From Carya illinoinensis (lineage: Eukaryota > Streptophyta > Magnoliopsida > Fagales > Juglandaceae): a DNA stretch of 64,000 nucleotides. Positions 40,887-52,607 of this stretch are shown piece by piece (the stretch's first letter is position 1; each line of letters opens with the position of its first letter). A program made the position numbers and the translations under genes. The notes under the pieces are model-generated. The model was not told the DNA's origin and made no database searches. It was given only the letters and a program-made list of their open reading frames with translations. The stretch covers positions 5,213,501 to 5,277,500 of the forward strand of contig NC_056759.1 in NCBI RefSeq assembly GCF_018687715.1, in the 5' to 3' direction.

Positions 40887-43800
40887 ATTTTTTTTTAAAG
40901 GAAAAACTTACTTCATTAATCATTGATCATTACATGAACTCTCACTATCAACAATTTTCTTAATGCAATCAGGTATGTTATCAATCCATACCAAACTAGT
41001 CTGTAAAGATTGACTTTCCTTAGCTAATAAATGGGCAGCTTCGTTATTGGATCTATGTGTATATTGTACTGTCCACCCACTCCTTTGCTTTAGTAAGATT
41101 TTTATATCCTCAATTAAACTACCATGGAAGGATAGGTTCTCTGTAATCGAATTTACTGCATTAACCACTGCTTGAGCATCCCCTTCAAACTGCACCTTTG
41201 CCAAACGAAGCTCTCTGCACACTTCCATAGCCCTCCACAGAGCATGTGCCTTTGCAACCACAAGTAGATCAATGTGAAGCTTTTGCTCTTCCACTGCCAC
41301 TAAGAAGTCTCCATCCTCATCTCTCATTACCACCCTCATACCCACCTTCTTTTCCATCTTTTGAATTGCTGCATCCCAGTTAACTTTAACATAACCTGAG
41401 CTTAGTTTTATCCACCCTTGGATTCTTCTGCTAACCTCCTCCTTTCTGTTACTCTTGGCTTTGGTCAACTGTTGTGCCTGCTGAAACTCGGCTATATCAT
41501 TCTTTGCTATTCTTAAGACCTGGCTTGGAGTTTTAAATTTATCATAAAAATGCTTTCATTCCTCCTCAACCATAACCCCCTCATAACTACTGCTATAACT
41601 TCTAGTTCATTCTCATTAAATGATTCCCTTAATTTGCCCCTGAGAACCAATAAATCAACTTCATTGGACTTCATTTTTTGCATCTTCTTCAAATACTCTG
41701 ACCATACATCACATGCTGCTGGGCATTGCCAAGTAACATGCATCATTGTTTCCTCCTCCCTTCTGCAGATATAACATAAAAGATTGCTGGTAATCTTTCT
41801 TGCAAATAGATTCCTTTTGGTAGCCATAAGTTCATATGCAGCTTTCTAGAAGAAAATTTTAATTTTCTCTGGAGCATTCAACTTCCATAAACTATCTCAG
41901 CTCCTTTTCCTCTCATCTTGCTTTGAAGAACCACCACAGATGGCCTGCTTCCTTTCCTTATCTAAATGATAATCACTTTTAACAGAAAACAGTCCTTTGT
42001 TAAAAGGTCCCCAAATCATTCTGTCCTCCACCCTCAACTTGCTCAGAGGCAAACTGCAAATATTGTCTGCTTCCAGCTCATTGAAAATGCTCTTGATTAA
42101 AGGTTCCTTCCAATTCCCTTGCTCATTCATCAGTTCACACACAGAAGCTTCTCTATCTAGTATTTTAACTGGTGACTGCAACATGCCAGATGAAGGTAAG
42201 GCAAGCCATCTATGCCCCCATATCTTGATCTTCTTCCCATTCCCCACCTTCCATCTCAGACCCTCTTTAAGTAACTTCATAGCATTCCACATACTCCTTC
42301 ATATATAAAAAGGTCTATGTCCCAACTTTGCTGTCAAAAGAGACTTTTCCTTGAAATATTTTTCTTTCATTATCTTAGCAGCCATGCTTTTGTCATTTTG
42401 AAGTAATCTTCAATTCTGCTTAGCCAAGAAAGTCATATTGAAGTTCTCTAAATCCCTATAGCCCAGCCCCCTAACCCCTTTTGTCTTCCCATTTTTTCCC
42501 AACTACACCACTGCATGCCTTTTCCTATTTGGTGATTGCCTTACCAAAACTTACCCAACATGACATTAAGATCCTTGCATAACTGTTTTGGGAGTTGGAA
42601 TACACTCATAGTGTACGTGGGCATAGCCTGAATGACTACTTTGATCAACACTTCTTTCCCTGCTACAGCCAAGAAGGAGTTCTTCCAATTATTTATCTTT
42701 TTCCATACTTTTTCTTTTATGCACCTAAAGGCATTGTACTTAGAACTTCCCACTAGTGGAGGTAAATCCAAATAAGACTCATAGGAACCTCTCATGACAG
42801 CTCCACCACTTTGCATGATTTTCCTTTTCTCTTCCTCCTTAGAGTTAGAGCTAAAGAAAACTATTGTCTTGTCTTTGTTCATAAACTGGCCTGAAGCTTT
42901 CTCATACTGCCAGAGTATACCTTTGATCTTCTCCCATTCCTCAAACTTGGCCCTCCCAAATAAAATACAATCATCTGCAAAGAGGAGATGGTTAACTCTA
43001 GTCTCTCCCCTAAAAACAGTTACACCTCTAGTCTCTCCTTTCTGGTCTGAGAAGTTTAGCAAGGAACTAAGCCCCTCAGCACACAAAATAAACAGGTAAG
43101 GGGATAGATGATCCCCTTGCCTTGAGCCTTTCGATGGCATGATCTTTTCTCTTGGTTTCCCGTTAACAAGAAATGAGTATGAAACTGAAGACATACATTT
43201 CATAACCAACTCGATCCAATTAGAATAGAACCCCATTTTCTCCATGACAACTTTCAAAAAAGGCCACTCAATCCTATCATAGACTTTTGACATGTCAAGT
43301 TTGATGGCCATATGCCCTTCTTTCCCCTTCTTCCTCACTTTCATAGTGTGCAACACCTCGAAAGCTACCAGAATGTTATTAGTGATTAATCTTTCAGGTA
43401 TGAAAGCACTTTGATTAAGGGAGATGATATCATTTAGCACTCTTTTTAATCTATTTTCCATTACTTTTGCCATAATTTTGTAAGCCACATTACACAGACT
43501 AATAGGTCTATAGTCACTAGCCATTTTGGATTCTTTTTTCGTGGGAATAAGGGTAATGTAAGTATAATTTGCCATAAAGGATAAAAAGTTACCATTCAAC
43601 CAGGCCAAAACTGAGTTGCTGACTCCTTCTCCTACAAGGTGCCAATATTTCTGGTAGAAGCAAGCTCCAAAGACGTCGAGCCCAGGTGACTTGTATGGCG
43701 CCATGTGTTTAATGGCTGCCTCAACTTCTTCTCTAGTTAAAAATTTAGATAACTGTTCATTCATTCTACTAGTAACATAAGGGTTTAGATTCCTTAAACA

Positions 43801-44972
43801 GTTTTCAATATCCTCACTGCCAGGTTTAGAGGAGGCAAACATACTCTCAAAATATGCCTTGAAAGTCCCTGCCAATTCTTCTTGACTAGTATGTCTTTTA
43901 TGCATCTCATTAGTTACTTCTTGAATCGTGTTGACCTTCCTTCTCTGGTTTATACAACAGTGAAAAAACTTAGTATTTTTATCTCCAAGTTGATACCAAT
44001 TCACCTTTTCTCTTTGCCTCCACTTCAAGTCCTCTTTTGCCATCATGATCCCTAATTGCTTTTGAAGGTCTTTTATAGCTGCAATATTGTGTCTTCCTTC
44101 TTGTTCTTGTAACTTTCTCAATTGAGCAGTCTTTTCTGTTAATAGCTTCTTCTGATCAATAACCATTTGCTTACTCTACCTCGAAATGGCTCCTTCTGTC
44201 ATAGCCAGCTTGTTTAAGAGTTTCATGGTAGGTATCCCATCTTTAGTGCCCTCTTTCCAAACTGTTTTAACAATTTCTTCACAGTTACCATCTAGTACCC
44301 AACTGGCCTCAAATCTAAATAGCCTCTTTTGTCTACCTCCCAAGCCTGTTCTCAGACTCTTACTTAGCAAGATAGGCCTATGATCTGAGCACTTGTCCAC
44401 CAGCACATCCACCCATCCTTCTGTATGGTTATCCATCTATTTTGAGTTGGCAACTGCCTTATCTAACATTTCTTTTGTAAATGTCTCATCCTCGTGCTTG
44501 TTGCTCCAGGTGGATCCCTGCTATATGGTGGAGGAAAAGAAGCCCAGTGTAGTGTTTTTAATAGAAACAAAGTTAAAAAAATAAAAGCTGAAAGTCTAAG
44601 GAGGAGACTAAAATTCAAGGGATGCATGGTAGTTGAATCAGTAGGGTTGAATGGGGGTTTGATGCTGATGTGGGACCATATGGTAGAAGTACTAGAGGTG
44701 GAGAATTTTTCTGTTTGGCATATAAGTGCTTGGATCAAAGAACCAGATTATGCAGAAAAATGGTTGTTAACAGGCTTTTATGGTCAGCTTGATTCTAGCT
44801 TAAGAGAAGCAACATGGAGCCTTTTAAGCTCATTAAAACCACAGGCTAATAAAGGCTATTGTGTGATAGGTGACTTTAATGAAATCCTACCTCATGATGA
44901 GAAATATAGGAGAAAACAACGACCAGAAAGGCAGATGTCAGATTCAAAGAGACGTTAGAGAAGGGGGGTTTG
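40887..44972 (-). mobile_element. L1-type LINE, 5'-truncated and 5'-inverted
   Basis: About 4.1 kb flanked by a perfect 15-bp target duplication TATGAATAAATACTT (40872-40886 and 44973-44987). The A-rich 3' tail is at the left end (minus-strand TTTAAAAAAAAATAAG). Minus-strand content in order: endonuclease C-terminal half (CSDHRPILL, 44176-44507); reverse transcriptase (42541-44166) with YKSPGLDVFGACFYQKYW, SDYRPISLCNVAYKIMAK, SRQGDHLSPYLFILCAEG and the FADD site; a zinc-binding RT domain (41513-41827); and RNase H (40920-41468, VKVNWDAAIQK, FEGDAQAVVNA). The endonuclease N-terminal part, with LIETKL and GDFNEILPHDEK, is on the plus strand at 44508-44972. Frame breaks occur between 41468 and 42541. 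ORF1 is missing. Unit B has the empty target site near 57863. Confidence 0.93.
44508..44972 (+). mobile_element. Inverted 5' segment of the LINE (endonuclease N-terminus)
   Basis: This 465-bp piece reads on the plus strand EEKKPSVVFLIETKL, then GCMVVESVGLNGGLMLMW and CVIGDFNEILPHDEK, the first half of an APE-type endonuclease. The second half begins on the minus strand at 44507 (SNKHEDETFTKE). About ten residues between the halves appear to be lost. Confidence 0.9.
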
Positions 44973-45258
44973 TATGAATAAATACTTGATATTCATCAAA
45001 GGCGGTGTTAAATTTGCAAAAAATCATTTATATATTATAACGTAGATAATTGAAATATTAATGAATTTGACACTGAACAAATTGGTGGAAACGAGGAAAA
45101 AGCATACATGGAAGAAAGTCTAGTTTTAGAAACCTCGGGAGAAAACGTCAATAATAGGAAACTTCAGTGGAGGAAAGTTTAATTAACGTATCCTTTAGAT
45201 TTTTTGTATCTGGGATTCTGGAGGTCCGAGCAAGGTTTCATACTCAATCGCGCAAGAC

Positions 45259-46921
45259 ATGGACCAATTAGGTGAGCAACAATTTGAGGTAGTAAAGAGT
45301 GGCGCCGACATGAATGAGCTGAGAGTTCTGATCGATTCCAGAGCGAATGCGTCCTATTTCGAAGGGCAAGGCCTCGCTCCGCTCATGCATGTCCAAGCAT
45401 GGCCACACCCACATTGTCAAGATCCTTCTCGAAGCCGGCGCACCCTGGAACGCCCTCTCCCCCTCCAACCTTTCTGCTGGCGATTTCACTATGGAAACTA
45501 GCCACCAGGAAGCTTTTGATACACTCCTCAATGCCGATAAGGTGCTTTGCTTGCTTGTTTCATGCTTCAATGTTATTCCCTCTTCATTCCTCTCTGTTCT
45601 GGCTTTCTCCATTTTTCTTTATTATTTAATTGTCCGGATAATGTCGAGATACAACAAGATTTAAATGCCATAGATGGATGTATGGTGTCCCAATCCAATT
45701 GCTGTTTTCTGAAGGCTTTGAGAAATGGTTCACTATGTTAAAAAGCCACCCTACGTGTGTGAGAAACATGCACCGTTTCTCTTTTGGCTTATTAGGCACC
45801 GTTCGGTGTTTTTGTATTGTTAGGCACCTCCCCAAGCATCATGCAGCAAATTGTTGCAATGTAGTGATCTGCTCTCCTATAAATAGGAGAGCTTAAGTGT
45901 GCAGAAAAACTCATCCTCACTGCGGTGAGAGATCAAGGACAGTGGGAGAAAGAAAAATAGAGAAAGATGGACGTGAGGGAGAGATGAGAATTTGTAGATT
46001 TTTGTAAATCTTGTACAAATTCTATAAAAGAGGCTCCAGTAGACGTAGGCAATTTACTGAATCACTTTAAAATTATTTTGTGTGATTTTTGGACAGGCTA
46101 GAAGCACAACACACTAAAATCTCTTGTAGCTGATACCATCGGTTAGTCACTAACAAGCGAGGATTATAAAACGTTACTGTGAAATAAAGGCAGTTCTAGA
46201 TTTGCATACTTCATTCTTGTTGTATGTAACGTTGATTACTACGTCTGTATGCATATTCAAAATTTCAAATGGGTTTTAGTGACTGTAACTCCTCATGCAG
46301 CAAATATTCTTACATCTTTGAACAATGGATATCCTTTGTTTCAACCAAAAATGGGTTTGATCTCTTCAATTAGGTCTGTATACGGAGCTAATGAGCTCAA
46401 GGCATTTGATGAAGGGTACCTGATTTCGTTGGTGTGAGGATCTAATTACATTCGTGGGTGTGTGTATTTATGTGTATATACTCATAAAAAATATATTGAT
46501 ATGCATATAACTCTATATATCAACAGGGATCCAGGCTGAATTGGTCCTCGGGCCAATTGCAAGAACAGAAAATAAAAATGGTAATCTCGATGTAGATTAC
46601 TTGGAAGATAGGGTTATTTTTAGTGAGGATAAGCTGATGGACTCTGACAGCAAGGCTGTCGTGATGGCTTGGGAGAAACTTTAATGGAGGCTCATGACAA
46701 AGCAGTTTGCTCAGGAGGTGGCCACATTCTGAATATTGGATTTGGAATGGGCCTTGTTGATACTGCCATTCAGCAATATGCGCCGGTCAAGCACACTATC
46801 ATTGAGGCTCACCCAGAAGTTTATGAACGAATACTTCGTACTGGCTGGGGTGAGAAGGATAATGTAAAGATAATATTTGGCCGTTGGCAAGATGTTCTTC
46901 CTCAACTCAAATCTTATGATG
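45259..46921 (+). pseudogene. Ankyrin + RMT2-type arginine methyltransferase, copy A (dead)
   Basis: It is homologous to the intact gene at 58165-60637. Exon 1 is 45259-45536 and exon 2 is 46527-46921. Lesions seen by comparison: a 2-bp deletion at 45390/45391 (after the ALMH-coding bases) shifts the ankyrin frame; the exon 1 donor is AT instead of GT at 45537-45538; a 376-bp solo LTR sits in intron 1; a 1-bp deletion near 46678 (GAGAAACT for GAGAAACCT) shifts the methyltransferase frame; exon 3 is absent because homology ends at 47221. The SAM-binding block HILNIGFGMGLVDTAIQQ is still readable. A functional product is not plausible. Confidence 0.93.
45736..46111 (+). mobile_element. 376-bp solo LTR in pseudogene intron 1
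   Basis: It starts TGTTAAAAAGCC, ends AGAAGCACAACA and is flanked by a perfect 5-bp duplication CACTA (45731-45735 and 46112-46116). The matching place in unit B (near 58638) has a single CACTA and no insert. A TATAAATA box lies at 45879-45886 within a palindrome. The strand given assumes that TATA box reads with the LTR. A TRIM or other short LTR form is possible. Confidence 0.85.
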
Positions 46922-47234
46922 GTAACTCCGTGTTTTTTTCTATAATCAAATTAAACTATACATCTCTATGTTTTATTTTACACCCATGTGCATGTGCGCG
47001 CACACATTTTATGTTAGAACCATGGGTAATTCCATTGTATGACGGCTAACTCAAACGTTCTCTCTAGTAACTCCTACAATTAAAATATACGTGAGAAAGT
47101 GGGATGGTAGTGTTTCTTTTAGCCTGACAGCTATGATTAAACTGTATAGCCTGCATACATTTGTTTCTCCACCAGTTCAGAGGTTCCCAAAATTTCAGTG
47201 AATTTAAGTTATAGCTATTTTGCGCCCGTCACGG

Positions 47235-47537
47235 TATTTATAATATTTTAAAATATTTATAAATAATAGTGAAATAGTTAAAATTAAGATATTTTATTTA
47301 AATTTTAAAAAATAAAAGAGAAAAAATTAGATAAAAATATTATAAAGTTAAAATTTTCTTTAAATATTATTATTTAATATTATTATTTTTGTTTTAAAAT
47401 TTAAACAAAATGTATTTTTTGTGTGTTTTATTTGAAAGTTTAAGTTGTAATTAGTAGATGATAAAATTGAAAATTATAAATATTTTGTATTTGAGTGATA
47501 TTTAAAAATACTTTAGTATAAAAAAGGACTCTTATTG
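47235..47537. repeat. Third copy of the ADH intron-5 AT-rich repeat
   Basis: It aligns along about 300 bases with 38511-38819 and 55515-55806, including ATATTATAAAGTT and GGACTCTTATTG. It sits exactly between the truncated methyltransferase pseudogene and the dead copia pol fragment. Confidence 0.75.
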
Positions 47538-48912
47538 AATACTCTATAAATTTTATTATTAGTAGAATATTCGAGAAATATACATTCATCAGATTTTGCA
47601 TCAAATTTGCTTAAATTATCTCTGTCATTCAAAATAAAATATTTGCATCTAAATACATGAAAGTAACTAAAATTAGGTTTTTTCTTATTCTAAAACTCAT
47701 ATGGGATTTTATCTAATTTAGACATTATCATAACTCTATTTATAACATAACATGCATTACTTACCGCTTCGACCTAAAAGTAATTAGGCAAATTGTTCTT
47801 ATTAAACATTGTTCTTGCCATCGCTTGAATAGATTTATTTTTCCTCTCTACTACCACATTTTGTTGAGGAGTTCGAGAAATAGAAAAATTATGCAGAAAA
47901 TTATTTTCATCACAAAAGGTTTCAATATTTTTATTAACAAACTCTTTTCCCCTATCATTTCGGATACTTGAAAAAATATAACCATTTTCATTTTAAATTC
48001 TCTTGCATAACTTGATAAAGATATTATGTGTCTCATCTTTATAAGCAAGAAAAATGACCCAAATATATCTAGAGAAATCATCAATAATAACAAATTCATA
48101 ATATTTTCCTCCTAAACTTGTAATCCTATTTGTTTTAAAAATATCAATGTGTATCAGTTGCAGTGGTCTAGTAGCGAAAATATGTTTCTTGGTTTTAAAA
48201 GAAGTTTTTATTTGTTTACTAAATTGGCATGCATTATAAATTTTGTCTTTAATAAAATGTGCATTTGGTAAACCTCTCACAAGATCATTTTTTGAAAATT
48301 TGAAAATAAGTTACATGTTAGCATGACCTAATCTTCTATGCCATAGCTAACTAGTTTCATTTTGAGCTGAAAAACAAATAACGTCTTATGAGATAATTTT
48401 TTCAAAATCGATTGTATAAACATTGTTGTTTTTAAAAGCAATAAAACAAACATTGCAATAATGATTATTCAAAATAATGCACTTATCCATTTTGAAATTA
48501 AGTGTAAATCATTTATCACATAATTGACTTATGCTCAAAAAATTATATTTTAGACCTTCAACAAGTAGAACATCTTCAATTACGAGAGAAGATTCATTAC
48601 CAATTTTACCTATTCCCATGATTTTCTCTTTCGAGTTATTTCCAAATGTTACATGTCCTTCTTCTTTATATCTAAGATCAAATAACTTAATCTTATCTCT
48701 CGTCATATGTTTTGAACATTCACTATTTAAAAATAATTTATTTTTGTTTGATGCATACTTCTAAAAATAATTAAAATAATATTTTTTGGTACCCAAATTC
48801 TTTGGGTCCTTCATTTATTAGTATTAGAAAAAATAAAATTTTTAGGCACACATATGGCCCTAATAGTCGTTGTATATTTTCTTCTAAGTGGACAAGCATG
48901 ATAATTATAACC
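47538..48912 (-). pseudogene. Copia pol fragment (gag zinc-knuckle end, protease, integrase)
   Basis: On the minus strand: the end of a gag zinc knuckle (CPLRRK near 48880), then a protease remnant reading LNSECSKHMTRDK, where family members have an Asp-Ser-Gly active site, so the catalytic Asp is lost. A pre-integrase block follows (HRRLGHANM and LVRGLPNAHFIKDK), then integrase with IDIFKTN, VIIDDFSRYIWVIFL, RNDRGKEF and VVERKN. Several stops and shifts occur. Reverse transcriptase and the 3' LTR are missing; the fragment ends at the AT-rich repeat. Its upstream border is exactly the first base of the LTR at 48913. Confidence 0.85.
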
Positions 48913-50123
48913 TGTTGAACCTAAGGTTTTAAGTTTCGTATAATTATATATTTACACATGGATTTTAATGATAACAAATTAATTCAAAAATAAAGGAGTC
49001 TCAAGCTTAAGTTGTCTACACAATGTAGTCAAGCACATCAAAGAACTAAGTATGAACAAGAATGAAACAAATTCACATTAAAGTCATACAACAATATTGT
49101 AAATCTCTTAAAAATTTGAAATTAGGATTAAGACTTAAAATTAATATTTTATTATAAAGCATTAAAATATATTTTCTACATGTGCATGAATTTTTTTAAA
49201 ATTAAATTTAAAAATTTTGAAATATAATTAATTGTCATCTTTTACACGTGCATGACATGATTAAATGTTTGAATTTTAAAAATATTAAAGATGATTGATT
49301 GTTATCTTTCATATGTAGTTGTTTTATTTGAATATTTTCAAAAGTAATTGACGCTTTTTTTTTACTAATGCAAAATGTAGATTTTATTTGAAAATTTTGA
49401 AATGTAAAGTGTGCTTCTTTTGTCATATGCAAAAAATAAAAAAATTAGATTTGAAATTTTTGAAAAGTGAATTATTTTGTTTTTGACATGTGAATTTTTT
49501 TAAATTTGAATATGAAGTCTCATATGCCTATAAATAGATCATTTGAGAGCTTCACATTTACAACACCAAGAACATACAACATTCATTCAAAGTTTTCATT
49601 ATCTCTTCTCTAAGTATTGAGCCTTAAACCTTGCTCGTTTTGAGAGAGATATAATTTGCGCTGTATTGTTCTTATTTCACTCATTGATTAGTATTTTCTG
49701 ATAACCTACATATAATTAGCTTTTGTATCACTAAAATTGTGTGTATAACCCTTGTGCGTGTAGAAAGTGTTCTACACAAGAAATAGTTAAATCACCACGT
49801 GTAAGGTGATTGCAAGTGTATAAAGTATTATACATAGATCTTTTGTAGCGATATTATTCAGATGTGTAATACGTTTTTATTTTCACCTGAAAGAGGTTAA
49901 ATAGTAAATTTGAGAATCCTCAATGGGTAGTTTGAGGCCAGGGCGTAGGCAGTGGAGTCGAATCTCCTTAACATACTGAGTTTGCTTCTCTCTTACTCTT
50001 ATTCTTTATATTTATTCTGTTTCCTATTTCGTTTATATTTTATATTGTATATTTGATTTATAATTATTAATTTTTCAAATATAACCTAATTCACCCCCTC
50101 TTATGTTAGTTATTTGGGAAACA
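48913..50123 (+). repeat. Copia LTR, plus orientation
   Basis: It begins TGTTGAACCTAAGG and ends GGGAAACA just before a primer-binding site TGGTATCAGAG (50126-50136). A CCTATAAATAG promoter box is near 49527-49537. The copy at 51269-52607 is its reverse complement with divergence. Confidence 0.88.
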
Positions 50124-50181
50124 ATTGGTATCAGAGTAAGGACTCTATTATAAAATTAACTATCTTTTGAGTTAAGATCTT

Positions 50182-51234
50182 ATGGCTAATATTGTAGTTT
50201 AATTTGGTAAATGTCAATCTAACAGCCAGCCTCTACTCTTTTGTAGAGACAATTATTTATTCTGGAAAATTAAAATGAGAATATTCATTCAGGTTCAAAG
50301 TCAAGAAATCTAAAAATGTATTGTAAATGAATCTTATATTTCAACAAAAGTAATTAATGGAGTAAAGGTCAAAAAGAAAAAAGAAGAGTTTAATCGTGAA
50401 GATGATATACTTTATACATTGAATTTAACTGCTATGAATTTATTATATAATGCTCTCAGTGGAAATGAATTTAATAGAATAATGGCTTACGCTACCTCAA
50501 AAGAAATTTGGCATAATTTGAAAGTTACTTATGAAGGAACTTCGCAAGTAAATGAATTAAAAATTTATATTCTTACTTATGAATATGAAATGTTTAAGAT
50601 AAATGATGATGAATCTATTTCTAGTATATACATGTGTTTTACTAATATCATAAATAGCTTAACAGCTCTTGACAATATTTATTCCAAGGTTGAGATAGTA
50701 AGAAAAATTCTCAACTCTTTACCAAAACGCTGGAAATCAAAAGTGACAGCGACTCTTGAAACTAGAGACCTCAAGAAGCTCGAAGTGAATAAACTCATCA
50801 GGTCACTTATCACCCATGAGTACATATTGAAAAGAGGAGAAGAAGAAAGAAAGCTAAAACAGAGCCTGACACTTAAAGTTATTCCTCATGAAAGTAACTC
50901 AAATAGTGAAGCAAGTAATGAAGTATCAGCAAATTTTTGTCTTATGGCTAAAAATGATATTGAGGTGACAAATCTTGATAATATTGAAGATACTTTATAT
51001 GAAGAATTGTAAAATGTTTTAAAAGATGTATATGAGAAAATTGAAAAATTGGATATCAGGTATGCTACTTTGAAAAAGAAAAATTTTTCTTTAACAATCG
51101 AAATTGTTGTTTTAAGAAAAGAAAGCATCGTTTTGAATGATGAAAATCTTGAGTTGAAGAAGAAAATAACTGATTTAGAAAATATTATTGAAAACTTTAC
51201 GAATGGAAAAAGGAATTTTGAAAAACTTCTTGTA
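50182..51234 (+). pseudogene. Copia gag (UBN2-type), dead
   Basis: It starts ATGGCTAATATT after the primer-binding site. One reading frame runs to about 51234 and is broken only by three in-frame TAA codons (50200-50202, 50311-50313 and 51010-51012); no frameshift is needed. The body includes AMNLLYNALSGNEFNRI, EIWHNLKVTYEGTSQVNELK, KILNSLPKRWKSKVTA and a coiled-coil tail ending NGKRNFEKLL. The gag is cut off there and joined to inverted leader sequence of the right-hand LTR. Confidence 0.85.
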
Positions 51235-51268
51235 CCAGTTATAACAAAGTCATTACTCTGAGACCAAT

Positions 51269-52607
51269 TGTTGCCCAAATTACTAACATAAGAGGGGAGT
51301 GAATTGAGTTATATTTAAAAAATTAACAATTATAAATCAAATACACAATATAAAATATAAAAAAAAAACGAAGTAGTAATAAATATAAAGAGTAAGGATA
51401 AAAGAGAAACAAATTCAGTATATTAATGAGGTTTGACTCCACTACCTACGTCCTCGACTTAAGATACCCATTGAAGATCCCTAAATTCATTATTCAACCT
51501 CATTCAGATGGAAATAGAAACCTATTACACTTTTGAATAACACTACTACAAATGATCCGTGTAGAATACCCTCTACACTTGCAATCACCTTACACGTAAT
51601 TATTCAACTATTAGCTGTGTAGAACACTTTCTACACGCGCAAGGATTATACACATATTTCTATTGATACAAGAACTGATAGTGGGTAAATTATCAGAAAA
51701 CATATCTCAATGAGTGAAATAAGAACAATACAGCGCAAACTATATACATCTCAAAATTAACAAGATTTAAGATTCAATACTTAGAGAAAAGAGAATGAAA
51801 GTTTTGAATGAATGTTGTATACTCTTGGTGTTGTAAATTTGAAACTCTCAAATGATCTATTTATAGGCACATGAGATTTCACATTCAAATTTAAAAAGAT
51901 TCACATGTCAAAGATAACATTATTTAGTTTTCAAAAAATTCAAACCTAATTTTTTTTACTTTTGGCATATGACAAAATGAATATACTTTACTTTTCAAAT
52001 TTTTTCAAACAAAATATCTACCTTTTGCATAAGTCAAAAAAAGTATCAATCACTTTTGAAAATATTCAAATAAAGCATGCACATGTGAAAGATGACAATC
52101 TATCATCTTTAATATTTTCAAATTTTTAAACAAAATCATCTACTTTTTGCATAAGTCAAAAAGAATATTAATCACGTTTGAAAATATTCAAATAAACCAT
52201 ACATATGTGAAACATAACAATCAATCATCTTTAATATTTTCAAAATTTAAACTTTTAATCATGTCATGCACATGTGAAAGATGACAATCAATAATCTTTC
52301 AAAATTTTCAAATTTAATTTTTAAAATATTTATGCACATGTGGAAAATGTATTTTAATACTTTATGATAAAATATTAATTTTGAACCTTAATCATAATTT
52401 TAAATTTTTAAGATATTTACAACATTACTCTATGACTTTAATATTAACTTGTTCCCTTCTTGCTCATGCTTGGTTCCTTGATATGCTTGATTCCATTGTG
52501 TAGACAATTTGAATTTAAGACTAATTTATTTTTTGAATTCATTTGTTATCATTAAAATCTATGTATAGATATATAGTTATACGAATCTTAAAAATTTAGA
52601 TTCAACA
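51269..52607 (-). repeat. Copia LTR, minus orientation
   Basis: Reverse complement of the LTR at 48913-50123: on the minus strand it begins TGTTGAATCTAA and ends GGGCAACA, followed by a primer-binding site TGGTCTCAGAG (51256-51266) and about 20 bases of leader. Its outer end at 52607 abuts the start of duplication unit B. Confidence 0.88.

Larger units (their letters stand above)
35481..47221 (+). repeat. Left unit (A) of a tandem ADH + RMT2 duplication
   Basis: This segment matches 52608-60637 in order and orientation through the upstream AT-rich region, the whole ADH gene with introns, the spacer, and exons 1-2 of the methyltransferase gene. Similarity stops at 47221, inside methyltransferase intron 2. 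The LINE (40887-44972), the solo LTR (45736-46111) and the promoter element (36400-36629) are absent from the other unit. Confidence 0.93.

Noticed and set aside
44494..44958. A separate plus-strand gene next to the LINE
   Set aside because: The protein is the N-terminal half of the LINE's own endonuclease, and it lies inside the same target duplication, so it is an inversion and not another gene.
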